This document shows positions 1-7,476 of a DNA stretch of 64,000 nt, piece by piece. The notes under the pieces were generated by a model. The model made no database searches and was not told where the DNA came from. It was given only the letters and a program-made list of their open reading frames with translations. This stretch comes from Glycomyces luteolus (GTDB taxonomy: Bacteria; Actinomycetota; Actinomycetes; Mycobacteriales; Micromonosporaceae): NCBI RefSeq assembly GCF_027622875.1, contig NZ_JAPZVP010000010.1, positions 62,001-126,000 of the forward strand. The letters are read 5' to 3'. Position 1 is the stretch's first letter. Every line of letters starts with the position of its first letter. The position numbers were made by a program, and so were the translations under genes.

Positions 1-1
1 G

Positions 2-970
2 TCGGTCATGGTCGCCGAAGGGCGGATGACCGTGGGCGACCTGACCGCGTTCGTCATGCTGCAGCTGGCGCTCCTGTGGCCGATCGAGGCCTCGGGCTGG
101 GTCATGGCCCACGGCAACGAGGCCATGACCGCCGCCGACCGCGTCTACGAGGTCTTCGACACCGAACCGGCCATCAAGGACCGGCCCGGCGCGAAGGCGA
201 TCGACCGCAGCGAGGTGCGCGGCGAGCTCGTCTTCGAAGACGTGCGCTTCGGCTACGAGGACGACTCGCGCGACATCCTGCGCGGCGTCGACCTGCGGGT
301 GAAGCCGGGCGAGACCGTCGCGATCGCGGGCAAGACCGGTTCGGGCAAGTCCACGCTCGTGTCGCTGCCGTCCCGGCTGAACGACCCGACCGGCGGTCGG
401 ATCCTGCTGGACGGCACGGACATCCGCGACCTGCGGCTGGCGAACCTGCGCTCGGTGGTGACCACCGCGTTCGAGGAGGCGACGCTCTTCTCGATGAGCG
501 TGCGCGAGAACCTGGCGCTCGGCCGCCCCGACGCGGACGAGGCCGATCTCGAAGCGGCCCTTCGGGTCGCGCAGGCCGAGTTCGTGCACGACCTGCCGTA
601 CGGGCTCGACACCCGCATCGGCGAGCAGGGCCTCTCGCTCTCCGGCGGCCAGCGCCAGCGCCTCGCGCTCGCCCGCGCCGTGGTCGTGCGGCCCGCGGTG
701 CTGGTGCTCGACGACCCGCTGTCGGCGCTCGACGTGCACACCGAAGAACTGGTGGAGCGCGCGCTGGCGCAGGTGCTGCGGGAGACCACGGCGCTCGTCG
801 TGGTCCACCGGCCTTCGACGGTGGCGCTCGCGGACCGCGTCGCGCTGCTGCACGAGGGCAGGATCGCGGCGTTCGGGAAGCACTCCGAGCTGATGGCCCA
901 GAGCCCTGAGTACGTGGACGTGCTCTCGGCGGAGTTTGAAAGAAGCACGGTTGAGGAGGTGTCGGCATGA
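2..970 (+). CDS. ABC exporter subunit (TMD-NBD), 5' end cut off by window
   Basis: This is the C-terminal part of a fused membrane-domain/ATPase ABC exporter subunit; the reading frame is open at the window start, so the start codon lies outside. Visible are the end of the last transmembrane helices (about the first 35 residues) and a complete nucleotide-binding domain: Walker A GKTGSGKST near visible residue 108, signature LSGGQRQR, Walker B VLVLDDPLSALD and the H-loop VVHRPST. The catalytic Glu after Walker B is Asp, and the Q-loop position is Glu (AFEEATLF), marking a degenerate ATP site. The stop overlaps the start of the next ABC gene (ATGA), so the two almost certainly form a heterodimer of the TM287/288 or BmrCD type. 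The substrate is unknown; drug or lipid export is the usual role. Confidence 0.9.
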   Translation, partial: SVMVAEGRMTVGDLTAFVMLQLALLWPIEASGWVMAHGNEAMTAADRVYEVFDTEPAIKDRPGAKAIDRSEVRGELVFEDVRFGYEDDSRDILRGVDLRVKPGETVAIAGKTGSGKSTLVSLPSRLNDPTGGRILLDGTDIRDLRLANLRSVVTTAFEEATLFSMSVRENLALGRPDADEADLEAALRVAQAEFVHDLPYGLDTRIGEQGLSLSGGQRQRLALARAVVVRPAVLVLDDPLSALDVHTEELVERALAQVLRETTALVVVHRPSTVALADRVALLHEGRIAAFGKHSELMAQSPEYVDVLSAEFERSTVEEVSA

Positions 971-2829
971 CGGTTATGCCTGCGAAGCAGGCTGACAAGC
1001 ACGTCTCCTGGCGGGGCCAGGCCGAGTCGGCCGAGGCCGACCGCACGAGCGCTGAAGTGGACGACGCGGCGTCGATCAAGGAGCTGCGGAGCCAGTCGCG
1101 CAAGCTCCTGGGTTCGATGATCCGGCCGCATAAGAAGGCGATCGCGTTCCTGTGCGGGATCCTGCTGGTGCAGAACTTCACGAGCATGGCCACACCGCTG
1201 CTCGTCATGTTCGGGATCGACAACGCGATCCCGGCGATCCGCGATCGCGGCGACTACTCGGTGCTGATCGGCATCGCGGTGGCGTTCGCCGTCGTCTCGG
1301 TCGTCAAGTACGTGTGCGTGCGGCTCTACATCGCGCAGTCGGCGAAGGTCGGCAACGCGATGCTGTTCGCGCTGCGCAACCGGGTGTTCCGCAAGTTCCA
1401 GGACCTCTCGGTGTCGTTCCACGAGCGGTTCACCTCCGGGCGGGTGACGGCGCGGCAGAGCTCCGACATGGAGTCGATCCGGGAGATGACCGAGAACGGC
1501 GTCGACGACCTGGTGCTCGCCGGGCTCAACGTCATCACGATCACGGTCGTCATGCTGGTGATCGACCCGCGTCTGGCGGCGGTGACGCTGCTGACCTTCC
1601 CGCTGATGATCCTGCTGGGCCGCTGGTTCAACAAGGTGTCGACGCTGGCGTACCGGCGGGCGCGCGAGACCGTGGCGCTCCTGATCGTCTACTTCGTGGA
1701 GTCGATGGGCGGGGTGCGCGCGGTGCAGGCGTACCGGCGCGAGGAGCGCGACCGGGAGCTGTTCGCGGGCCTGAACACGGACAACCGGTTCGCGCAGGCC
1801 AAGGGCCACCAGCAGAACGCGGTCATGTCCGGCGGGATGCGCGGCATCGGGCACCTCGCCACGGTCGTGGTGCTGGTGTTCGGCGGCTGGCAGGTCATGC
1901 AGGGCAACACCGAGGTCGGTGTGCTCGCGGCGTTCCTGCTGTACATGAAGCGGTTCTTCGACCCGCTGAACGAGCTGGTGCAGTTCTACAACGTGCTGCA
2001 GTCGGCGACTTCGGCGCTCGAGAAGATCTCCGGCGTGCTCGACGAGAAGGTGGAGGTCGCCGAGCCCGAGGAGCCGCGCTCGATCGACCACCCGCGCGGC
2101 GAGCTGCGGTTCGACAACGTGCGCTTCCAGTACCGGGAGGACCAGGTAGTGCTGCCGGGCCTGGACCTGCGCATCCCGGGCGGGCAGACCATGGCGCTCG
2201 TGGGTGCCACCGGCGCGGGGAAGACGACGATCGCGAAGCTCGTGAGCCGCTTCTACGATCCGAAGGCGGGCACGGTCTCGCTCGACGGGGTGGACCTGCG
2301 GGACCTGACCGAGCGGGACCTGCGCGAGAACATCGTGATGATCACGCAGGAGAACTTCCTGTTCAACGGCACGATCGCGGAGAACATCGAACTCGGCAAG
2401 CCGGGGGCGGGCCGGGAGCGGATCATCGAGGCGGCCAAGGTCGTCGGCGCCCACGAGTTCATCGACGCCCTGCCGGAGGGCTACGACACGCACGTGCGCA
2501 AGCGCGGCGGTCGGCTCTCGGCCGGGCAGCGGCAGCTCGTGGTGTTCGCGCGCGCGTTCCTCGCCGATCCCCGGGTGCTGATCCTGGACGAGGCGACCTC
2601 GTCGCTCGACATCCCGTCGGAGCGGCTCGTGCAGCGCGCCCTGCGCACCATCCTGGCCGACCGGACGGCGATCATCATCGCCCACCGGCTGTCCACGGTG
2701 GAGATCGCCGACCGCGTGCTCGTGCTGGAGCACGGCCGGATCATCGAGGACGGCCACCCGAACGAGCTCATCGACCACGGCGGCGAATACGCGACACTGC
2801 ACCGCCAATGGGAGGACAGCCTCGTGTGA
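967..2829 (+). CDS. ABC exporter subunit (TMD-NBD), partner of preceding gene
   Basis: A 620-residue type IV ABC exporter half-transporter. After a hydrophilic N-terminus of about 55 residues come six predicted transmembrane helices (clusters near 58-80, 100-122, 185-220 and 298-330), then an NBD with Walker A GATGAGKTT (about 413-421), an intact Q-loop (MITQENFLF), Walker B ILDEATSSLD with the catalytic Glu, and H-loop IIAHRLST. Its signature motif is LSAGQ rather than LSGGQ. The ATG overlaps the TGA of the upstream subunit by four bases, indicating translational coupling. Paired with the Asp-substituted partner, this gives one consensus and one degenerate ATP site. Substrate not deducible; multidrug or lipid export is plausible. 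Confidence 0.93.
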   Translation: MTVMPAKQADKHVSWRGQAESAEADRTSAEVDDAASIKELRSQSRKLLGSMIRPHKKAIAFLCGILLVQNFTSMATPLLVMFGIDNAIPAIRDRGDYSVLIGIAVAFAVVSVVKYVCVRLYIAQSAKVGNAMLFALRNRVFRKFQDLSVSFHERFTSGRVTARQSSDMESIREMTENGVDDLVLAGLNVITITVVMLVIDPRLAAVTLLTFPLMILLGRWFNKVSTLAYRRARETVALLIVYFVESMGGVRAVQAYRREERDRELFAGLNTDNRFAQAKGHQQNAVMSGGMRGIGHLATVVVLVFGGWQVMQGNTEVGVLAAFLLYMKRFFDPLNELVQFYNVLQSATSALEKISGVLDEKVEVAEPEEPRSIDHPRGELRFDNVRFQYREDQVVLPGLDLRIPGGQTMALVGATGAGKTTIAKLVSRFYDPKAGTVSLDGVDLRDLTERDLRENIVMITQENFLFNGTIAENIELGKPGAGRERIIEAAKVVGAHEFIDALPEGYDTHVRKRGGRLSAGQRQLVVFARAFLADPRVLILDEATSSLDIPSERLVQRALRTILADRTAIIIAHRLSTVEIADRVLVLEHGRIIEDGHPNELIDHGGEYATLHRQWEDSLV

Positions 2830-2991
2830 CGACCGCCGCGGATATTCCGGAATCGGGGAAGAGGGTCGGTGATCACGAACGGCCGCGGACAGGAATGCCC
2901 GACGCCCGCCGCGGGGTTGGCACTCCGGTAAGCGCAAGCCCCCTGCGGGCCTCGGGCAGCCTTGGACCGCATACAGAAAGCCAGGTACGTC

Positions 2992-3897
2992 ATGTTCGCC
3001 CTCACCTTCCCCGAGTACGGACCGTCCTCAGTGCTCGCCGTGACCGAGGTGCCCGAGCCGCACGCCGGGCCCGGCCAGATCCGGATCAAGGTCCGCACCG
3101 CGGCGGTCAACCCGATCGACTGGAAGGTCCGGGCCGGTTACCTCCACGAGCTCTTCCCGGTCGCTTTCCCCGGCATTCCCGGGTACGACTCCGCCGGCGT
3201 GGTCGACGAGGTCGGTGAGGGCGTCACCGGCGTCGCGATCGGCGACGAGGTCATCGGCTACGGCCCGACGGCGCAGGCCGAGTACACCGTCGTCGGCAAC
3301 TTCACGGCGAAGCCCGCGTCGATGAGCTGGGAACTCGCGGCCGCCCTGCCGACCGCCGCCGAGACCGCCGTCCGCTCCCTCGAGCTGCTCGGGCTCGCCG
3401 AGGGGCAGACCGTGGTGATCGACGGCGCGGCCGGGTCCGTGGGCAGTGCCGCAGCGCAGTTCGCGGTCGCCAAGGGCCTCAAGGTCATCGGCACCGCGAG
3501 CGAGGCGAACCACGACTACCTTCGCTCGATCGGCGTGCAGCCCACGGTGTACGGCGAGGGTCTGCCCGAGCGGGTGGCGGCGCTGGCCCCTGAAGGGGTC
3601 CACGGCGCGATCGACACGGCCGGCGCCGGCTCGCTTCCCGAGCTGGCGGCGATCACCGGCGACCCGAAGCAGGTCGTCACGATCGCCGATTTCTCCGGCT
3701 CGGTGCCGGAGGCCCAGGTGACCTTGCACGCGAGCGCGTATCACGCGCTGGCCGAGGCCACCGCGCTCTTCGAAGCGGGCAGGTTCGACCTGCGCATCGA
3801 CTCGGTCCACGAGCTCGCCGACGGGGCGAAGGCCCAGGACGCGAGCCAGTTCGGGCACCCGGCGGGCAAGATCATCCTGAACGTCGCCGCGAACTAG
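2992..3897 (+). CDS. NADP-dependent MDR-family oxidoreductase (quinone reductase-like)
   Basis: About 301 residues of the medium-chain dehydrogenase/reductase superfamily, zinc-independent branch. The N-terminal GroES-like domain (residues 1-110, with GYDSAGVVDEVG) precedes a Rossmann domain whose nucleotide loop reads GAAGSVGSAAAQFA near residue 145. The zinc-binding Cys/His set of alcohol dehydrogenases is missing, which fits quinone oxidoreductase or enone reductase activity with NADPH. The ATG at 2992 is preferred because MFALTFPEYG matches the usual N-terminus; a TTG 30 bases upstream would add ten atypical residues. The gene stands alone, 162 bases after the ABC pair and convergent with the methyltransferase gene. 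The physiological substrate is unknown. Confidence 0.85.
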   Translation: MFALTFPEYGPSSVLAVTEVPEPHAGPGQIRIKVRTAAVNPIDWKVRAGYLHELFPVAFPGIPGYDSAGVVDEVGEGVTGVAIGDEVIGYGPTAQAEYTVVGNFTAKPASMSWELAAALPTAAETAVRSLELLGLAEGQTVVIDGAAGSVGSAAAQFAVAKGLKVIGTASEANHDYLRSIGVQPTVYGEGLPERVAALAPEGVHGAIDTAGAGSLPELAAITGDPKQVVTIADFSGSVPEAQVTLHASAYHALAEATALFEAGRFDLRIDSVHELADGAKAQDASQFGHPAGKIILNVAAN

Positions 3898-3911
3898 CGG
3901 AGCAGGCATGG

Positions 3912-3935
3912 GGCCGGGGCGTCGTCGTCCCGGCC
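3912..3935. terminator. Bidirectional hairpin between convergent genes
   Basis: GGCCGGG, a 10-base loop and CCCGGCC fill the 38-base gap between the stop codons of the convergent oxidoreductase and methyltransferase genes. No strong T tract; position and stem suggest a shared terminator. Confidence 0.5.
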
Positions 3936-4746
3936 TCAGCCGCGTTCGGCGGTGACCAGGTAGTAGTCGACCCAGCCGTTCTCGTAGCAGCGCAGCCAGT
4001 TGCGGCCCCACGAGTCGCGGTACTCGGTCTGGGCGACCCAGCGGTCGAACTGGCGCCACACGTGCTCGCCGATCGAGGTCGCGGTGACCCCGTCGAACCC
4101 GGCGGCGGTGAGGTCGGCGGCGAACTCCCCCACCGGCCTGATGAGATCGACGCCGGAGGCGACGGTCTCGATGAGGCCGGCGACCTGAACGGTGTCCGCG
4201 CCGTCGGGCGCGAAGAACGTCGCGGTGGCGAAGCGCCCGCCCGGCTTGAGGACGCGGTGCGCCTCGCGGGCGACGGCGGCGAGGTCGTCGACGTGCTGGA
4301 GCATCTCGACGGCGTAGACGCCGTCGAAAGAGGCGTCGTGCCAAGGGATGTCGGTGACCGATCCCCGGTGGAAGGAGAGCCGGTCGGGCATCTCCTTCAA
4401 GGTGAAGTCGTTGGTCTCGGCGGCCCGCGCGAGCTGCGCGGCCGACCGGTCGAGCCCGGACACGTGCACACCGAATTCGCGGGCGACGCGCGCCGCACCG
4501 ACGCCCGTCCCGGATCCGAGTTCGAGCAGTGCGTCTCGCGGGCGGGGTTCGAGTTTCGCGACCACCTGGCGGTACAACTCGGCCTGGCTGGCGGTCCGCT
4601 CCTCGATCGAGATCTCGCGGGCGGGGTCGAGCTCGCCCCAGTACCCGTAGTTGATGAACGACCCCGAGAAGATCGAGAGCGAGCCGAGATCGAGCTCCCC
4701 GTACATGAGATCGCGCTTCGCTTGGACGTCGAGTTCCGGTTCCATA
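3936..4746 (-). CDS. Class I SAM-dependent methyltransferase
   Basis: About 269 residues with the class I methyltransferase fold. Motif I is LELGSGTGVGAARVA, followed by the acidic loop LDRSAAQ, motif II-like FDGVYAVEMLQHV and the post-motif VLKPGGRF, as in UbiE/sterol-type small-molecule methyltransferases. The start is taken at ATG 4746 (MEPELD...); an in-frame GTG 17 bases upstream at 4763 is the alternative. It lies 51 bases downstream of the MerR/HEAT gene on the same strand and may belong to that operon. Which metabolite is methylated cannot be told; the N-terminal SIFSGSFINYGYW region resembles phosphoethanolamine or geranyl-type methyltransferases only loosely. Confidence 0.85.
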
Positions 4747-4797
4747 CCGTCTGATTCTGGCACGAATCAAACCGTCGTTCCAGGTCGCTCCTCGGTC

Positions 4798-5811
4798 TCA
4801 GGTGGCGTCCGAGGTTCGGCCTTCGATCACCCCGGCGAGGGCGACGGCGGTGCGGGCGACCGTGCGGTCCGCGTCGTCGGCCAGTCCGCGCAGCAGTCCG
4901 AGGGCGATGCCGCCCGGCAGCTCGGCGAGGGCTTGGACCAGCCGCATCCGCGCCGCGTGGTCCGCATCTGCTGCGGCGAGTTCGCCGGTCAGCGCGCGCG
5001 TGATCGGTTCCACCTGTTTTGGTTCGCTTGCCAACGCCCCCAGTACTTCAGATGCTTCGACATCATTCGCTCCGGTGACGATCATGGCGACGAGGACGGG
5101 CACAGCCGCAGGATTGCCGCCTTCCCCCAAAGCCAGGGCGGCGCGACCGCGCACCTGCGGGTCCGGATCGGCGAGCGCATCGGCGAGGGTCTCGGCCGAT
5201 TCGTCGCCGGGGATCTCGGCGAGCATCCGCACCGCGCGGCGGCGGACCTCGATGTCGTCGCTCTCCAAGCCGAGCGCCAGGTCCGCCACAACGTCGTCGC
5301 CTGCTCGGGCCAGCGCCCAGCGCAGGGCACCGGCGACGTGGGGATCGGATTCGGTGAGGACCGCCTCGGCCAGCACCGGGGCGGGCACGGCGGACTCCGG
5401 GGAGAGCACTGTCTGCTGTCGCTTTGCGGCGCTGGTGGAACCGAGCCCTCTCAGGAGTTCGACGATCCGCAGGACCCCCTCCCAGCCGGTGGGCTCCGAT
5501 GCGTCGACCGCGCGGAGGCGCTTGAGCAGTTCCTTTTCGCGGGCCAGGCGCCGTTCGGTCTCGCGGATGAGCTCGCCGATGAGGGTGGACGGGACGAACT
5601 CCGGGTCGTCGAGGACCTGGCCGATCTGGCGCAGCGACAGGCCCAGGGTCCGCAGGCTCTCCACGTGGAAGATCCGCTGGATGTCCGCTTCGGCGTATTC
5701 GCGGTAGCCGCCGACGGTGCGGCCGGTGGGCCGCACGAGACCGAGGGACTCGTAATGCCTGAGCATCCGGGCGCTCACCCCCGAGCGTCGCGCGACCTCA
5801 CCGATGAGCAT
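4798..5811 (-). CDS. MerR-type transcriptional regulator fused to HEAT repeats
   Basis: A 337-residue protein. Residues 1-70 are a canonical MerR winged helix-turn-helix (MLIGEVARRSGVSARMLRHY, then GLVRP and GGYREY), followed by the dimerisation helix region to about residue 110. Residues 150-330 consist of HEAT/armadillo-type helical repeats (VRRRAVRMLAEIPGDESA, VRGRAALALGEGG and others). MerR proteins distort overlong promoter spacers when their C-terminal domain senses a ligand; here the sensor is a helical-repeat scaffold, suggesting protein or peptide binding (inference). The ATG lies 3 bases after the stop of the upstream HEAT-only gene, so the two are co-transcribed. A palindrome in the promoter upstream of that pair is a candidate autoregulatory site. 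Confidence 0.85.
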   Translation of the reverse strand: MLIGEVARRSGVSARMLRHYESLGLVRPTGRTVGGYREYAEADIQRIFHVESLRTLGLSLRQIGQVLDDPEFVPSTLIGELIRETERRLAREKELLKRLRAVDASEPTGWEGVLRIVELLRGLGSTSAAKRQQTVLSPESAVPAPVLAEAVLTESDPHVAGALRWALARAGDDVVADLALGLESDDIEVRRRAVRMLAEIPGDESAETLADALADPDPQVRGRAALALGEGGNPAAVPVLVAMIVTGANDVEASEVLGALASEPKQVEPITRALTGELAAADADHAARMRLVQALAELPGGIALGLLRGLADDADRTVARTAVALAGVIEGRTSDAT

Positions 5812-5814
5812 CGT

Positions 5815-6480
5815 TCAGCCCTGCCTTCCGGTGCCGACGGCGAAGATCCGCTTCGCTTCCTTGACGGCGGGCTCGAATGCCGCGTCCGGGTCCTGCAGGA
5901 GCCGTTCCGTGGCGGCCGCGTGAGCCGCGACGACCGGGTCGCCGCTGTGCAACGCCCGCTTCAGGATCGGCTCGATGACGGTGCCGAGCGCGATGAGGGC
6001 CCGGCTGAGGCTGCGCTGCACTTCGCGTCCGCCGCGGCCGAATTGTGTGGCCAGGGTTTCGGCCAGGTCCCGTTCCAGCCCTTCAGGGACGACCGCCTCG
6101 GCGGCGCGCCAGGCGGCGCGGGCGACCTCGTCGTCAGGGTCGCTCAGCAATCCCGGCGTCATCGCGGGCCAGGCGCGGACGTCCCCGATCTTGGAGAGGG
6201 TGTGCAAGGCCTGGCTCCGGGCCTGCGAGCGGTCCGAGTCCAGCTCGGCCAGCAGTCGCGGGACGGTGAGGTCCGGCGGCAACCGGGTCAGGGCCCAGGT
6301 GAGCATGTCGCGCACGTAGAAGTCGGGTTCGATGCCGCACCGGTCCACGAGGGTCTCGAGCAGCGCAGGGTCCGCGTCGGTGCCGATGGCGAGCGCGACC
6401 TTGAGCCGCGTGGACGCGGTGTCGGCAGCCAAGGCCGCGATGAGCTGGGTCTTCGTGCGTTCCGTGTTGATGGGAACCAC
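5815..6480 (-). CDS. HEAT-repeat protein, partner of MerR/HEAT regulator
   Basis: A helical-repeat protein of up to 221 residues made almost entirely of HEAT-like units (LDSDRSQARSQALHTLSKIG, PDDEVARAAWRAAEAV, GDPVVAAHAAATERLLQD). No enzymatic motif is seen. It is first in an operon with the MerR/HEAT regulator and may bind to, or compete with, that protein's HEAT domain. The start is uncertain: the frame opens at GTG 6480, but the strong AGGAGG Shine-Dalgarno is fused to that GTG (AGGAGGTGG), leaving no spacer. A start a few codons downstream, possibly a rare codon near ATC 6471, would fit the ribosome site better. The protein is cytosolic; its function is unknown. Confidence 0.8.
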   Translation of the reverse strand: MVPINTERTKTQLIAALAADTASTRLKVALAIGTDADPALLETLVDRCGIEPDFYVRDMLTWALTRLPPDLTVPRLLAELDSDRSQARSQALHTLSKIGDVRAWPAMTPGLLSDPDDEVARAAWRAAEAVVPEGLERDLAETLATQFGRGGREVQRSLSRALIALGTVIEPILKRALHSGDPVVAAHAAATERLLQDPDAAFEPAVKEAKRIFAVGTGRQG

Positions 6481-6487
6481 CTCCTGG

Positions 6488-6523
6488 ACCCTAGTGAACG
6501 CCTTGACACAGTGTCAATGTCAA
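6488..6523 (-). promoter_or_regulatory. Promoter with 15-bp palindrome upstream of the HEAT/MerR operon
   Basis: On the minus strand, TTGACA (6512-6517) and TAGGGT (6488-6493) are separated by 18 bases. The -35 box sits inside the perfect palindrome TTGACACTGTGTCAA (6503-6517), and a further TTGACA copy abuts it (6518-6523). A palindrome covering the -35/spacer region is the usual arrangement for MerR regulators, so autoregulation is likely. Confidence 0.6.
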
Positions 6524-6645
6524 GCATCGGGATCCACCACCCGCCATCGATGGCGCCCCAACTGTCGCTATCGCAGTGATGCTCGTTCCGATATCGATCG
6601 GCCTCGAAACCAAATGTCGGCACTTACGCTCCCCCGCCTCGTCAG

Positions 6646-6670
6646 GCCCATCGGCTGCATGCCGGTGGGC
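6646..6670 (-). terminator. Hairpin downstream of PIN-domain toxin gene
   Basis: Arms GCCCATCGGC and GCCGGTGGGC (one G-T wobble) with a 5-base loop lie 12 bases beyond the toxin stop codon. The rest of the gap 6524-6645 holds nothing recognisable. Confidence 0.5.
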
Positions 6671-6681
6671 TTCCTTGGTGC

Positions 6682-7119
6682 TCAGACGAGGGTGAAGCCC
6701 CTCAGTTCGGCCACGGCGGCCTGCTCCTTGTCGCGGGACGCGAACGCGTAGGGCTCGCCGGCGGCGAGGTCGGGGAGCAGGAGCGTGGCGGTGGCGATGT
6801 GCCAGGCGTCCATGGCGCGGATGCCGTGGGTCGCGACGATCTCGAAGGCCTCGCCTTCGACCTCGTCCTGCGGAGCGGAGATGACCGTGATCGGGCCGTC
6901 CGGGCCCGTGTCGGCGCGCCAGATGTCGAGCAGCTGGTCCTTGTCGCGGCGCTTGGCACGGGCGGTGCGGACGAGGGCCCCGGCGACTTCGATGCGGGTC
7001 CACGAGCCCGTGACCACCAGGATCTCGGGGTCGCGCAGGAGTTTCAGGGCCTCGGCGTGGCCGCGTTCGTCGGGCAGGTACGAGCGCGCCAGCACCGACG
7101 AGTCGGCGTAGACGATCAC
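6682..7119 (-). CDS. PIN-domain ribonuclease toxin (VapC-like)
   Basis: A 145-residue PIN-domain protein. The four expected acidic active-site residues are visible: Asp6 (MIVYADSS), Glu44 (TRIEVAGAL), Asp104 (IRAMDAWHIATA) and Asp130 (FASRDKEQ). VapC toxins use these to bind Mg2+/Mn2+ and cleave tRNA or rRNA. The GTG start at 7119 overlaps the TGA of the upstream ribbon-helix-helix gene by four bases (GTGA), the classic antitoxin-toxin order and coupling. The specific RNA target cannot be predicted. The length is typical of the family and all catalytic residues are present, so the toxin is probably functional. Confidence 0.88.
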   Translation of the reverse strand: MIVYADSSVLARSYLPDERGHAEALKLLRDPEILVVTGSWTRIEVAGALVRTARAKRRDKDQLLDIWRADTGPDGPITVISAPQDEVEGEAFEIVATHGIRAMDAWHIATATLLLPDLAAGEPYAFASRDKEQAAVAELRGFTLV

Positions 7120-7436
7120 AGAAGACGGTCCCGGTCTTCCTCGAAGATCTGGTCGATGATCGGGCCGACGCCGCGCATCGAGTCGAGCACGCGGGCGCGC
7201 AGCGCTTCGACGTCGCGGACCGGTGTCGGTTCCTTCGCGACCTTCAGCGGGGCGGCGAGCATGCCGAGGGCCGCGGCCTTCGCCCGGACCTTCTCGGTCG
7301 CGGAGCGGCCGTCCTTCTCGCCGATGACGGAGAGGATCTCGTTCGCGATCGCGTTGACCGAGCGGTGCTCACGCTTCGCCCGCTCGGTGAGGCGAGCGTG
7401 AAGATCGTCGTCAACGCGCAAGAGCAGCTGTTTCAT
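7116..7436 (-). CDS. Ribbon-helix-helix antitoxin (VapB/FitA-like)
   Basis: A 106-residue protein. The N-terminal 40 residues fit an Arc/MetJ-type ribbon-helix-helix DNA-binding domain (KQLLLRVDDDLHARLTERAK, then HRSVNAIANEILS). The C-terminal half (from about residue 60) is the expected toxin-binding tail and ends in an acidic helix (PIIDQIFEEDRDRLL). It is co-transcribed with, and translationally coupled to, the PIN toxin gene. The dimer would repress its own promoter alone or as a complex with the toxin. The 40-base gap to miaB must hold the promoter and contains the palindrome TGATATCA. Confidence 0.87.
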   Translation of the reverse strand: MKQLLLRVDDDLHARLTERAKREHRSVNAIANEILSVIGEKDGRSATEKVRAKAAALGMLAAPLKVAKEPTPVRDVEALRARVLDSMRGVGPIIDQIFEEDRDRLL

Positions 7437-7443
7437 GCCTCGA

Positions 7444-7471
7444 TGATAGCACTATTGCAAGCCTGATATCA
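7444..7471 (-). promoter_or_regulatory. Candidate toxin-antitoxin operator
   Basis: The 40-base gap upstream of the antitoxin carries the palindrome TGATATCA (7464-7471) and a distal GATAG/CTATC half-site near 7444-7448. It is unusually AT-rich for this genome. Autoregulation is inferred from position only. Confidence 0.4.
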
Positions 7472-7476
7472 CTAGC

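Noticed and set aside
253-2937. Very long antisense open frame (894 codons) opposite the ABC exporter genes
   Set aside because: High-GC shadow of two clear ABC genes; its peptide is Arg/His/Asp-rich with no domain. The same applies to 24006-27050, 58093-61314, 17485-19734 and 33950-36427.
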